NCBI RefSeq assembly: GCF_037975245.1
Contig: NC_092578.1
Location: forward strand, 13,128,321 to 13,192,320
Source: Apostichopus japonicus
Taxonomy: Eukaryota > Echinodermata > Holothuroidea > Aspidochirotida > Stichopodidae
Length of the DNA: 64,000 nt
Direction of reading: 5' to 3'
Shown here: piece after piece, positions 1 to 11,010 of the stretch
Position numbering within the stretch: position 1 is the first letter of the stretch
Layout of the letters: every line of letters begins with the position of its first letter
The notes under the pieces: generated by a model
What the model was told of the DNA's origin: nothing
Databases searched by the model: none
What the model saw: only the letters and a program-made list of their open reading frames with translations
Translations under genes and position numbers: made by a program

Positions 1-336
1 ATTTAATTATAATTAGCATTACTACTAACATCACACTGCCGCCGCTGCTTATACTTGCTATTGCACGTCTATTGGATCAAACCATATAAATATCCAATTT
101 AGCTCTTAAACAGTTGTTACTACTAGTACTATCTATTATGCAGGCCCAGCGTTCGCATTAGCCGCAAGATTGCGCGATTCGCGCAATTTGATCGCATTTG
201 GAATAAACGATTAATAAAAAGCCACTAGCGATTAATATTTTTTACTTATCCCGTCTATAATCCATAAACATCTCGTAAAATTCCTTGTCAGCCTTTCCTT
301 CTATGAAATAAACGAATGAATAAATAATAATTTCTT
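1..336. other. AT-rich flank, nothing recognised
   Basis: AT-rich sequence with a short GCGCGATTCGCGCAATTTG palindrome-like patch near 172-190. No exon or known element was recognised. Confidence 0.4.
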
Positions 337-1080
337 CCACATGGTAGCCTAACACCACACTAAGTCAATGAGAAATCTAGCTAAGCCTAACCATCTGTTT
401 ATTTGCTGAAGTTGTGACGCAGTTATAAGACATCCATGGAATACTTTCGTTATTGCTGTTACGTTCGACCACATGGTTGCCTAACACCACACTAAGTCAA
501 TGGGGGTAATCTAGCCTAGCCATCTGTTTATTAGCTGAAATTGTGACGCAGTTATAAGATATCCATGGAAAGCTTTCCTTATTGCTGTTATCTTTGACCA
601 CATGGTAGCCTAACAACACACTAAGTCAATGGGAAATCTGCCTAACCATCGGTTTGCAATTTTTTTTAAACAATCACACTTTGCGTAGGATTCGGGTAAT
701 AAATTAGGAACCGGGTAGAATCACGTCGGGCGGGTACCTTCGTTATTGCTGTTATCTTCGACCACATTGTTGCCTAACACCACACTAAGTCAATGGGAAA
801 TCTGCCTTACCGTCGGTTTGCCAATTTTTTTTTTTTTAAATCACACTTTGCGTAGGATTCGGGTAATAAATTAGGAACCGGGTAGAATCGCGTCGGGCGG
901 GTACCTTCGTTATTGCTGTTATCTTCGACCACATTGTAGCCTAACACCACACTAAGTCAATGGGAAATCTGCCTAACCGTCGGTTTGGCAATTTTTTTTT
1001 TTTCTTTAAATCACACTTTGCGTAGGATTCGGGTAATAAATTAGGAACCGGGTAGTAACGTGTCGGGCGGGTACCCGGAT
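337..1080 (+). repeat. Degenerate tandem repeat, 130-167 bp period
   Basis: The anchor CCACAT(G/T)GT.GCCTAACA begins at about 337, 469, 598, 762 and 929, so spacing grows from about 130 to about 165 bases. The later copies gained a poly-T plus GCGTAGGATTCGGGTAATAA segment and a GTCGGGCGGGTACC end. It is noncoding and lies just beyond the proposed 3' end of the gene. Confidence 0.8.
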
Positions 1081-1169
1081 AACCCGTGCAAACACTACTA
1101 TAAAGAGGGAACAAATGTTCTTTTCAGGTTCCAAAGTGAAGAAGATTTTTTTTTAAATTTTTAAATTCT

Positions 1170-1175
1170 TTTATT
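1170..1175 (-). terminator. Possible polyadenylation signal
   Basis: AATAAA on the minus strand inside a T/A-rich stretch, about 530 bases past the proposed stop codon. A second AATAAA overlaps the stop itself. Either could end the transcript. Confidence 0.3.
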
Positions 1176-1705
1176 CTAGTTTTCTCCTTCCACTAAGCGA
1201 TTACATCGTTTGCTGTGATCAGATTCCACCAAAACGAGAGAGACTTCTTCGAAGCAAGGCAAACTTTCCTTTACTTGCCGTGAAGCTAAATCATGAAAGT
1301 GCCTCAGAATACAAAAGTGACATTTCCTTCTTATCCCGTTTAAATTTTACCCCATTTTCTAGAGCTTGTAAATTTAAAAAAGTGGTTACAATTTGACTTT
1401 CAAACAGGGCAGCTACAGTGTCAATCTGTGCAGCTACATATATACAATATTTACAACAGCATGAACAGTGAGGGGACATGAGATGTTACCACATGCACAC
1501 AACCATTCTTCTGAAGAGAGACTACCAATGTAGGGTACCCTACCACATTCATCCACAATCGGAAGGGCCAGCCATACCAACATAATAATGTAAGCGAAAA
1601 TTATATCAACAGCTGGGCAAAAGACCATGTTTACACAACAAAATTCAAACTTGCAGCTAGAGTGCCTAACACTACCAGATCTGACCCTAATTTGTGTTTC
1701 AAGCT

Positions 1706-1776
1706 TTATTGAAGCTCCTGACAAGGGCAACAACTTTGACAACCTTCGTCGGGATCAGGCAACAACGAATAACAGC
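1706..1776 (-). CDS. Probable last exon with stop codon
   Basis: From TCAAAG|GCTG in phase 1 it encodes CYSLLPDPDEGCQSCCPC, then QELQ and TAA. Joined to V3 (DPCHFSGTC) it supplies C..C..CC-P-C and so completes the second VWC-like module, just as W1 does for V1. AATAAA overlaps the stop codon (1710-1705) and another AATAAA lies at 1175-1170. The acceptor tract is poor. A CCTGA..CGAAGGTTGTC string also resembles ends of some retroelements, so this call is tentative. Confidence 0.4.
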
Positions 1777-2075
1777 CTTTGAACTTGACAGGTAGGAGGG
1801 TGGGCGGGTCAGATGGGCAGGTGGGTACAACAGTAGGAAAGACCACAGATTAGATTAAACAAAGTGAGCAAAGAAACATACAACCAGATCAAATGCATAA
1901 ACAAATAGACAACCACACAAAGCAATTCGGACAGGAAGTGCAAGTTAAGTCCCCAAGAAATGAATGGAATGCAATAAATGAAAACAATATGAACAATATA
2001 TATAACAATATCAAAATTAATTTGTCAAACTTAAGTCTAACATACAGACCGTTGGATGTGAACATTAAAACTAAC

Positions 2076-2225
2076 TTGGAATTTTTGGTGGTTCTCCACA
2101 GGTACCACTGAAGTGACAGGGATCAAGTCCCCAATCTTGGGGACATTCAGGACAACAATGATAGGTATATTGAAGTTCCTCATGACAGGGGAGTTCATCA
2201 CATTCAACACCATCGCAGGGATCAG
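2076..2225 (-). CDS. VWC-like exon V3
   Basis: A 50-codon phase 1-1 exon, third and most diverged copy: ADPCDGVECDELPCHEELQ, CCPECPQDWGLDPC and HFSGTC. It is two codons shorter before the CC pair. The donor has shifted to CCAA|GTTAGT, still phase 1. Without splicing the frame would stop three bases later, so it could act as a read-through terminal exon. A 71-base tandem repeat multiplies its acceptor region. Confidence 0.65.
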
Positions 2226-2360
2226 CTAAATATGGTCAACAAAAAGTTACTCATGACAGGGGAGTTCATCATATTCAACACCATCGCAGGGATCAGCTAA
2301 ATATGGTCAACAAAAAGTTACTCATGACAGGGGAGTTCATCACATTCAACATCAGCTCAA
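2175..2360 (+). repeat. 71-bp tandem repeat across the V3 acceptor
   Basis: GTT(C/A)CTCATGACAGGGGAGTT starts at 2175, 2246 and 2317, giving a 71-base period and about 2.6 copies. Each full copy carries the branch/acceptor segment and the first codons of V3 (minus-strand TATTTAG|CTGATCC). Only the acceptor nearest the rest of the exon keeps the frame, because 71 is not a multiple of three. Confidence 0.85.
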
Positions 2361-2827
2361 TTAACTTATGAGAAATATTACAATATGATAACTTGTACAG
2401 CTGTGACTTGAAGTGAAAAGGAATCAAACACATATTGAGCTGCTGTACTTGCATTTTCTGGGGATTCTCCCAACCCTCCTCTCCCCCACCCCCCCCCCCA
2501 TGCTCTATTACCAAAAGGGTACCTTGTCATGAGGAGCAGTCAAAGCCAATTGGCTTTATACATTCAAGTCTCTTCAAACATGCAACAAACTTACAAGTAA
2601 CAGGGAATTTTCCTAATGCAATGATTGTCAGGGATTAATCTTTACACTTTTTACACTGTACACTAGCTACAATAAGGAAGGTCATGTGATCAACAGATGG
2701 ATGTTATCGTTTTTAAAGATTAAAACTAACCTGGAAGTACTGGTGGTTCTACACAGGTACCACTTTTACCTTAACCATACTTAACAGATCTTTCATCTTG
2801 AATCCTAACATTCATTCTGGTACTTAC

Positions 2828-2974
2828 CGATCTCAATACATTCACCCTGCGTAAAATCAGTCAAAGTTACATCTCTGCATTTTGCTGCTTCAAACTCACA
2901 TTCGTTTCCATAGGTTTTATTATCTGAACCACAGACGGGTTCCCAAACTTGAACACACAACCCAACACAAACTG
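2828..2974 (-). CDS. Kazal domain exon 5 (P1 Gln)
   Basis: A 49-codon phase 1-1 exon with all six Cys: AVCVGLCVQVWEPVCGSDNK, then TYGNECEFEAAKC and QGEC. P1 is Gln as in exon 4. From the third Cys onward the two are identical, while the first two loops differ (AVA versus VGL, IWA versus VWE). Diversity is thus concentrated around the reactive site. Confidence 0.88.
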
Positions 2975-3095
2975 CTGAATGCGAATTTGAAATGAGAAAT
3001 TTGTATGAACAACCAAATATCACATATATCTGCAACAATTGTCCTTTTGGCAAAAGCAAATGTACATTACCTCTCTAAGTGAGAGTTGAAACTAC

Positions 3096-3143
3096 TTTGG
3101 GGGCATTCAGGAGGATACTGGACAATTTCAGCACATGACACCT
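3096..3143 (-). CDS. VWC-completion exon W2, with a 12-base deletion
   Basis: Copy of W1 between the same GAAG|AGGTG and CAAA|GTAGTT signals, encoding EVSCAEIVQYPPECPQ. Compared with W1 it has lost 12 bases in frame, removing both residues of the CC pair. The VWC module it should finish therefore lacks two Cys. It may be a decaying exon or skipped; phase is still preserved. Confidence 0.35.
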
Positions 3144-3561
3144 CTTCAATGCACACAATATGCACATAAACAAATATTACATATATACATATTACATATA
3201 TTAGGAAACATTTACAAAAAGTATGAAACAAGAATGCATCCCAGAAATGAAAAATTGTATTGAGACAAAGAAAACATAGATAGCAACCCATAAGCTAGAT
3301 TAAGGAAGGTCATGTGATCAACATTTCATGAGCTGGGGCAGATAATTACTTAAAGGGTGTTTTTGGGACAAACATTCATTTTGATATAATGCATGGCATT
3401 AAACAACACTGCTACTAGTCCAGGCTCTTATTTCTATATCACTTTTAATTGTTTTAGAAATGACACTTTTAATCATCTGTGCTGCTCATCAATTAAAGAC
3501 AGAGAGGCTAGACTACTTAGTCTAACAAACAGACCATTAGATATCAAAAATTAAAACTAAC

Positions 3562-3717
3562 CTGGAAGTATTTGTGGTTCTCCACAGGTACCACTGAGCT
3601 CACAGGGATCAAGTCCCCAATCTTGGGGACATTCAGGACAACAATTACCCTCATAGGTATGTTGAAGATCCTCAGGACAGGTGAGCTCATCACATTCAAC
3701 ACCATCGCAGGGATCAG
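3562..3717 (-). CDS. VWC-like exon V2
   Basis: A 52-codon phase 1-1 exon, near-identical to V1 (ADPCDGVECDELTCPED, NCCPECPQDWG, CELSGTCGEPQILP). Differences are confined to the last few codons. The flanking intron sequence also matches V1, marking the start of a duplicated V-W-K block. Confidence 0.75.
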
Positions 3718-4578
3718 CTAAATATGGTCAACAAAACGTTACTCGGGTAAGTATGAATTTAGTCTTAATTCTTCCACTGGATCACAAGAATACACCTCAT
3801 ACTCTCATTCACTCAAATTCAATGTCTTATGATGACCAACCCCTTGCTCCAGTAGACTACACTTTTCACTGAAAGTAGTGACTGTCACAGATAATCAGAT
3901 TCGAATGATAGCTTACCTCTATTTCGACCAATATGTTGAAATCGCATCACAAATAACTGCACATGCATCGTAAGTAGATTCCCTAAATATTTTAGCTCTG
4001 TTCACGAAAAGCTGCAATGATGTCAATACTGAACTATACTTATGGTGATTATGGGGAGTTCCCCTGTCAAATACTACAAAGTCTCAGGGGGAGAATGGAA
4101 CAAAACAGGTTCTCTAAATTTCACAGGTGAGAGTGGCATAGCAAGCTGCCTCAAGCATTATCTTTCGTCTCAAACAATCTCCCCTCCCCCTCCCCACACA
4201 CACATGGATATACAAGCCAAGTATATATGCAATTCCCATAGGCTGAACTAACAAATTAGCATGTTACACCATTTTTCAGGTGTTGACAAATCAGATGACC
4301 TCTTATAACAAGATCCTCTAAAAAAGAAAGTAAGGCTTACATAATATTACTGTGAATCATCGTACCATGATTGTATGTCGTTCATGCAGTCTGTGACTTT
4401 GAATGTTCATACTTTTCAAATGATTACAGTTTTGGTTACATTCCCCCCCCCCCCCTTAACCTTTCTTTAATTTCCAACAAATTTCTAGCACCAGTACTTT
4501 CACTACTTTCAAACTTTTACCTTAACCATACTTAACAGATCTTTCATCTTGAATCCTAACATTCATTCTGGTACTTAC

Positions 4579-4725
4579 CGATCTCAATACATTCACCCTG
4601 CGTAAAATCAGTCAAAGTTACATCTCTGCATTTTGCTGCTTCAAACTCACATTCGTTTCCATAGGTTTTATTATCTGAACCACAGACGGGTGCCCAAATT
4701 TGAACACACGCCACAGCACAATCTT
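4579..4725 (-). CDS. Kazal domain exon 4 (P1 Gln)
   Basis: A 49-codon phase 1-1 exon (ACATTCAG|AAGAT ... ATCG|GTAAGT) encoding a complete Kazal domain: EDCAVACVQIWAPVCGSDNK, then TYGNECEFEAAKC and QGEC. P1 is Gln, unlike the Lys/Arg of exons 1-3. The GSDNKTYGNEC core is the canonical Kazal consensus. It is near-identical to Kazal exon 5 outside the first two loops. Confidence 0.88.
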
Positions 4726-4849
4726 CTGAATGTGAATTTGAAATGAGAAATTTGTATGAACAACCAAATATCACATATATCTGCAACAATTGTCGTTTTA
4801 GCAAAAGGAAATGTACATTACCTCTCTATAAAGTGAGAGATGAAACTAC

Positions 4850-4909
4850 TTTGGGGACACTCAGGACAACAGACAGGAGGATACTGGACAATTTCAGAAC
4901 ATGACACCT
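4850..4909 (-). CDS. VWC-completion exon W1
   Basis: Proposed 60-base phase 1-1 exon, GAAG|AGGTG to CAAA|GTAGTT, encoding EVSCSEIVQYPPVCCPECPQ. It supplies the C...CC-x2-C needed to finish the VWC module started by DPCELSGTC at the end of V1, which is strong structural support. A better-looking donor 32 bases further (AGAG|GTAATG) would change the phase into the Kazal exon and is not preferred. The acceptor tract is weak. Confidence 0.45.
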
Positions 4910-4954
4910 CTTCAATGCACACAATATGCACATAAACAAATATTACATATATAT

Positions 4955-7207
4955 AGTACCGCTCACGTATAACTGGACATGTGTATGCGCACAGAATCGT
5001 ATAAAGACGTATAAACACGTACAATCGCGTATAAACTAGTTGACAAACAAATTGCCGCGTAGACGCCGCGTAGACACCGCGTATAATCCCTGTACGAGTT
5101 TATACGCAGGAAATGCTATTGTGCTCAATAGATAGGGATTAAAGTCGCCGAAAGAATTAGTGAGATGTTTGAAACAGCCGTTCCTTACATCGTAGTTTAA
5201 GTTGTGATATTCACCTAGCAGTAAAAGGGACGCAGGTAAAGTGTTTGCCGGCATAGAACTTAACTGGTTTTCGTTATTTGGGTTTCTATTCAGTGTTTCT
5301 TTTCCCGACTTTTTTTCTGTTGTAGAGGTTTTGTTCCACGGAGGATAAGTTTAGTTTGAATAGTTGGCAACATTTTGAAGAAATAATTAAGTATTACTAA
5401 GCGTTTCTTGCGTCAATTTTCTACATAATTTACCGTTGGTTCCAACAGAATGAAAAAAAAAAAAATTCCACCCAACAACTTTGATAGCAGGTCCGGTTAT
5501 AAACAAAACATGTTTCTCGTCCGCACAAGGGGCCTCCTTTTTCCTGATTCCCGAGTATCTATTTGGATTACAAGAAATCTAAACTATCCTTAAAAATTAT
5601 TTTGTTAAGGTTGCCACATCTTCCAAACTAGAATCAGCGCATGAAAAGAAGAAAAATGGCCTCCCGTTTTTTTTCAGATCTCAGTACAAGAAACATGTAT
5701 TTTATTTGGATAGAACAACTCTCGTTAATGTGGTTAAGTTAATATTTTTCTACCCTAGCTGTATGTCGTTTTTATAAAACCTTAATGAAAACCAACTTTT
5801 TGGAAAATGGATTTTGAAGCTGTCAACAATTTAAGAAATGCTTACCATTAAATACTGGCGTCAAACAATACATTTCCTATTTATTCGAATAAAGATCCAC
5901 AAAGGATAAAAATGCTAAGTAGAGCTTACTAAAAGAGAAATAGAAACTGCATGTACATCAATGTACATCGTCATTTTAAGGATCCAAATACTATACAAAA
6001 AGATTGAGTTCACCGAAACACCCCTTTTCCTTACCACCTGAAGAAACCCTCTTTTATAAATTCTACTAACTTACAGTACTTTACATTTCATACAAAAGTT
6101 ACTTCTACAACAGCTTCCCAAAATGTGTGTCGCAATAGGTTAAGTTTAAACCGCACAGCACAGTACCATTAATAATTTGCATATTACACCAAAATTTACA
6201 CTCAGAGTCCAGATGGCGGGAAAATGTACCATCATGTTCAATGTGTTGTGTCGTTCCCATGGTGCGATGAACTTGGGCAAGTTCGAATGTCGATGACCTA
6301 CTTATGTTCCATGACCAATGTCAATGGGAATTATGTGTGTAAAAACTCGGGTTTTTCCACGTGTTATATATATAGAAGTTTTACGTAAGCGGAGCAAATT
6401 TCGGGGCGGCTCGTTGATTGTGAGGAAGCACTTATCTAAGCATCAATATTTGTGAAAAATATCGTAAGGTTTTTCTTCAGAAAATATTTTGGACTAGTAA
6501 TTGGAATCTTAATGTAGGAAGTACTGGGTCTAAACCTTATCACTGCATTTTGGGGAAAGTCAGATCTTCAAGTGCAAAATATTGTTTTTTCATTTAATGT
6601 TATTGTGGTTTTCTTGCGAGGTGTATACGGCGTATCTTGCAATGTAGGCTTAGAGGTAGGTTCGACCAAGGCCTACCTAGTTCTCATAGATTGTTACCTA
6701 CTGTACATTCAATTTAATGCCTAACGGGAGAAACTCGTCTAAATAGTAACAGACTGGGCACATTGTCGTAATTAATATAGTTTCCTTGCTAAAGTTTTGC
6801 ACTGATTGTATCGATCGTTTGTGCTCCCATAGTAGCGCTGTTTTCTTTGTTACTCTTATTCTTATCCGCGTATATGCTAACTCTGTGGTTGAATATTTTG
6901 GAAAGTCATTAATTGGGCTTAGTTTACCGACTCTTTTCTTCATCACAGTTTATTCTAACCCATAGAAGCTCTGCTATGTAAAGCAGCTGCCAAAACCCTA
7001 CGTTTACAGGTTATACGAGATTGTACGTCTTTACTCGCGTATAATCCCTATTCAGGGGCACTAGAGCGAAGCCCTAAGCCCCATAGACACGGCGTAGACG
7101 CCGCGTAGAAAGTTGCGTACAGAAACGTATAACATCATATAGTCGCGTATAATCGCGTAGATACACGTAGAGTATACGTCTACGCGGAGTTATACGTGAG
7201 CGGTACT
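4955..7207. mobile_element. 2.25-kb non-autonomous DNA transposon with 19-bp perfect TIRs
   Basis: Its ends are AGTACCGCTCACGTATAAC at 4955-4973 and the exact reverse complement at 7189-7207. The paralogous intron at 3170-3205 gives the empty site (ATTACATATATACATATTAC), so the whole 2.25 kb is an insertion; a TA duplication is compatible. Subterminal zones on both sides repeat CGCGTATAA and CGCGTAGACGCCGCG motifs, as in transposase-binding regions. No transposase-sized ORF exists inside, so it must have moved using an enzyme from elsewhere. The superfamily is not identified. Confidence 0.85.
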
Positions 7208-7588
7208 GTACATATTACATATATTAGGAAACATTTACAAGAAGTATGAAACAAGAATGTATCCCAGAAATGAACAATTGTATTGAGACAAAGAGAACAT
7301 AGATAGTAACCCATAAGCTAGATTAAGGAAGGTCATGTGATCAACATTTCATGAGCTTGGGCAGATAATTACTTAAAGGGTGTCTTTGGGACAACATTCA
7401 TTTTGATATGATGCATAGCATTAAACAAACACAACACTGCTATTAGTCCAGGCTCTTATTTCTATATCACTTTTAATTGTTTTAGAAATGACACTTTTAA
7501 ACATCTGTGCAGCTCATCAATTAAAGACAGAGAGGCTAGACTACTTAGTCTAACAAACAGACCATTAGATATCAAAATTAAAACTAAC

Positions 7589-7744
7589 CTGGAAGTACTG
7601 TTGGTTCTACACAGGTACCACTGAGCTCACAGGGATCAAGTCCCCAATCTTGGGGACATTCAGGACAACAATTACCCTCATAGGTATGTTGAAGATCCTC
7701 AGGACAGGTGAGCTCATCACATTCAACACCATCGCAAGGATCAG
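7589..7744 (-). CDS. VWC-like exon V1
   Basis: A 52-codon phase 1-1 exon (ATATTTAG|CTGATCC ... CCAG|GTTAGT). It encodes ADPCDGVECDELTCPED, then NCCPECPQDWG, then DPCELSGTC. The first part matches the second half of a von Willebrand factor type C domain (C-x4-C-x4-C-x11-CC-x2-C). The last part begins a second such module (DPC-x5-C), completed by the next short exon. VWC modules bind growth factors or matrix proteins; which partner applies here is unknown. Confidence 0.75.
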
Positions 7745-8027
7745 CTAAATATGGTCAACAAAAAGTATCAATAAAGCAGACTGTTTGGTACAATACCATA
7801 AGACATGATACATACCAGAATTACCTCCAAGTCTTAAACAGAGGTTCTATACAGGAGATTCAGCCTCTCCCAAATATTGAGGAAAAGAGTTAAAAAAATA
7901 CACAATTAAACGTCTCAGTGAGTGAGATTGATTAAAAAGTGGGAGTTGAAGGGGCTCGAAGTGTTTCGTTACCAGTTGCCTAATCTAAAATCTAAAATGT
8001 AAAGCCGTTTCTGGCCTGTGTACTAAC

Positions 8028-8186
8028 CTTTTGTACATTCTCCTGCTTCAGTCACTGTTAGTGTGTTATTGAGACACTGTGCTATCTCAAAGAGGCAGTG
8101 ATTGGGGTAGGTGATACCATCAGATCCACAAACTGGGGCATAGATCTTGATACAGGGCTTTTGGCAGTTATCTCCTTCTGCCCGAT
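8028..8186 (-). CDS. Kazal domain exon 3 (P1 Lys)
   Basis: A 53-codon phase 1-1 exon with DRAEGDNCQKPC, CIKIYAPVCGSDGITY and an NNT sequon. P1 is Lys. It lies only 176 bases downstream of Kazal exon 2 and is the closest relative of Kazal exon 1 in its reactive loop. All six Cys and the Tyr and Asn of the Kazal core are present. Confidence 0.9.
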
Positions 8187-8362
8187 CTGTTATGATAACC
8201 AGAATGCAAAAATGAATAGTGGTTTCGATGGTGTAATTATTCTATATTTGAAGGATTCACATACAGCCTACTGGAGGACAAAGAATACCAAGTCCCCCCC
8301 CCCCCCCCACCAAAATGTACAGCATGCTAGAATGTACAGCCGTTTCTGGCCTGTGTACTAAC

Positions 8363-8518
8363 CTTTTATACATACTCCTGTAGTCTGATTCAGTGTGTTA
8401 TTGAGACACTGTGCTATCTCAAAGAGGCAGTGATTAGGGTAGGTGATACCATCAGATCCACAAACTGGTCTATAGATCCTGATACAGGGCTTTTGGCATT
8501 CATCTCCTGCTGCCCGAT
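8363..8518 (-). CDS. Kazal domain exon 2 (P1 Arg)
   Basis: A 52-codon phase 1-1 exon, a duplicate of Kazal exon 1 with the same splice borders. The core is CIRIYRPVCGSDGITYPNHC, so P1 is Arg and the target is again expected to be trypsin-like. It is one residue shorter between the fifth and sixth Cys (LNNTLNQTTGV). Its intron flanks (GTACAGC.TG...TTTCTGGCCTGTGTACTAACC) are shared with the other two copies, showing duplication of a genomic block. Confidence 0.9.
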
Positions 8519-8851
8519 CTGTTATGATAAAAAATAACAAGAGCATATGGAAAGTTTTGCTCTATAAACGGCCCTTTGTCGGAGAATTAAATGCTGTTGT
8601 ATACACACAGGAAGCGTTGCAGTTTTCACTCTCCGAAATTGCTGTGAGAGCACTGCACACTGTACTGTGTTCAGATTAGCTGCGTAAAGGAGGACTTTAC
8701 AAATTTCTTACCATGCTTTTGATTTGCTGGTGAAAAGTACGAGCCTTAATATTGACCAATCAAGTCAAATTTAATATCACTAGAGAGAACAGTCAACAAA
8801 CTTTTCTTTGGGATTTAGTTCACACAAAAAATAAAAATGACACATCATTGT

Positions 8852-9975
8852 AACAAGAGCCCAAGGGCACTGTGGTTCCTTGCATATAGGGGTATATGAC
8901 AATACACATAATATTATCAAGTAAGATTGGGCTCAAATAGTCCAAGTAATTGTGGTCCTACATGTACCTATAAAGTAACAAACACTATAGCCAACACTTT
9001 TTTTATCACAAATTGTGATCAGATTTTTGATTGGAAGGCACTTTTCAGATCTGAATATGGCGTCGAAAATGTATCAAATATAAGGTCACCTACAAGTGGG
9101 TCAACAGATATGATAACATTTGGTGACTCAAATCACATCAGTGAGACCTAACGAGAGCATCAAAACTGTAAAAATTCAAACATTTTTTCTTTGCCCATTT
9201 TCTCCCCCCCCCCCCAAAATACTAGATTTTAACATTAATTGACCTTTGGTGACATCGGATCACATGACCGTTAAGTTTGAAAATATACCCCTATACCATT
9301 TGCAACTTGTCCCAAAATATCAACCTTGTCACACCTTGGCACTGGGAGTTATTTGCATTAAATGTCTGAAAATTAACTTTGACCTTGTATAACTTCGCAC
9401 ACGAAGGTCACACAGGGTCTACCTGTTGACATTTATGATCAGAAGGTACCTTTGACATCTGAAAATAGCATCGAAACTGTAAAAATCCCCAAAACACTTA
9501 AAGGTCACCAGAGGTCAAATTGAGGTCAAGGGTCACCCAGATGCGGGTCAACAATTGGATTACATTGAAGCAACTCCCAACCCTAACGGACAATTCGTTC
9601 TCAAGTTATCGCAAAAATACTAGTTTTTTATCACTAATTGACCTTTGGTGACCTTGGATCACATGAATGTTAAGTTTCAAAATGTTCCCCTAACCAGTTC
9701 ACAACTTGTCCCAAAATATCAACCTTGTCGCACATTGGCACTGGGAGTTATTGCAGTTTTAATATTTTCGTTTTTTGGACCATAACTGACCTTTGTGGGC
9801 ACCAAAAACAATAGGGCACACCTTCTCCATATGGCGGATCTATAGTCCCAAGTTTGGCCTCAATCCAACTTTCCCTTATTGAGATAGAGCGTACCCAAGC
9901 AAGTGTCACACACAGACACACACACGCAAACATGACTACATAGGTTCCTTTTGCTAAAGCAAGGAACCAAAAAGG
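8852..9975. repeat. Dispersed repeat with internal ~390-bp direct duplication
   Basis: Bounded by CAAGAGCCCAAGGGCACTGTGG at the left and the inverted AGCAAGGAACC..AGG at the right. A segment with ATTGACCTTTGGTGAC, CAACTTGTCCCAAAATATCA and GGCACTGGGAGTTATT occurs at 9221-9352 and again at 9612-9751. A related left end recurs at 11778. It lies in the intron between Kazal exons 1 and 2 and no coding potential is evident. Confidence 0.6.
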
Positions 9976-10127
9976 ACACAATAATCTTCAAAATGACATA
10001 TGAAAGAGTTTTGTGAGTGCTATACTTAGAAAGTTATGAAAAGATTTAGCACGAAATGTGCATATTTTGTAGCAATATTTGCTGTGAAACAGGGTGCTTT
10101 TTGCCGAGTTTCAGAAGGATTCCATAT

Positions 10128-10312
10128 GATGTGACAGTTATATGAACCTCTAAGAGGATCCAGGCTGGAGGAACTCACTTGTTGTGCCCACACATGTTTA
10201 TGATGTGCAATACATGCTATTCACTTGTTACCCATGGGCATACAGGCCTAGAATTTCACAATTTTACCAGCTTTCTAAAAATATGCCCATGTTTCAAAAT
10301 CTACTGACTTAA
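10128..10312. repeat. Intron segment duplicated at 12323-12515
   Basis: GATGTGACAGT.ATAT..GAACCTC through to CTACTGACTTAA is found here and at 12323-12515, at high identity apart from short indels. It travels with the Kazal-exon duplications and marks the size of the duplicated block. Confidence 0.75.
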
Positions 10313-10699
10313 GTCAAGTTCTCACTGAGGGGGATGGGGGAGGGGTGCAGTTGCCATAAGCGAAACCCCAAAATAGCAAATTTGGTTGAGGGAATAAATT
10401 TTGTTGATTATTTTATCAAGTTTAAAATCTAATTTCATGTACTAATGTGCTCTCAGTACAATATGCTTTATAGTGCATACTTTACATTGATTTCTGCTGA
10501 CCGTTTGACACTATCAGCATTCCCCTTCATGACATATCAAATCCGCATCACATATATGCACAGACATTCATATACACACACATACAAATCAAGTTTGCTG
10601 TTAATGCAAGCAACCACAAGAAGGTATGTATACTACTTTCAAAAGTCTACTTAAGACCCATTTTTTCACTTGTTCTTTTGTAAATTAATTTACTTTCTT

Positions 10700-10785
10700 T
10701 GTAAAGCGCTTTGAGCAGTAACTTTTGTTTACTGATTTGGCGCTATATAAGTCTCATTTATTATTATTATTATTATTATTATTAT
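10700..10785 (+). mobile_element. LINE 3' end with (TTA)n tail
   Basis: TAAAGCGCTTTGAGCAG, then GGCGCTATATAAGTCTCATT and (TTA)n. This stem-forming GCGCTTTGAGC...GGCGCTATATAA end is typical of CR1/L2-like LINE and LINE-mobilised SINE tails in many animals. Confidence 0.65.
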
Positions 10786-11010
10786 ATCACAAAACAGTAA
10801 AGCAGGAGCAATGAGGAAGATTGCTGATAATACTGCCATTGTGAGTAAAATTTCAAAACGTTCATTTGCCATGGATTAATTACTTTATCAGTGGTCTGTT
10901 ACTGACCTTGTTGCTACTTGTGACAGGAAAAATTTGTTGCTTATAACCCTAACAAATCTTAAGAAATGTGTTTTGCAAACAAGAACATTAAACATTAAGG
11001 TCTCTTGTCA

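Larger units (their letters stand above)
2740..7900 (-). repeat. Duplicated V-W-Kazal genomic block
   Basis: The block V1 (7744-7589) + W1 + Kazal 4 matches V2 + W2 + Kazal 5, including introns (for example AGGAAGGTCATGTGATCAAC at 3303 and 7325, and CTTAACAGATCTTTCATC near 2783 and 4527). The older block is split by the 2.25-kb TIR insertion at 4955-7207. V3 and its downstream intron are a third partial copy. Confidence 0.8.

Noticed and set aside
4817-4849. Extension of W1 to the consensus-like donor AGAG|GTAATG
   Set aside because: It ends in phase 2 and would put the following Kazal exon out of frame.
6698-6946. 82-codon ORF inside the 2.25-kb TIR element
   Set aside because: Too short and without transposase motifs; the element is best described as non-autonomous.
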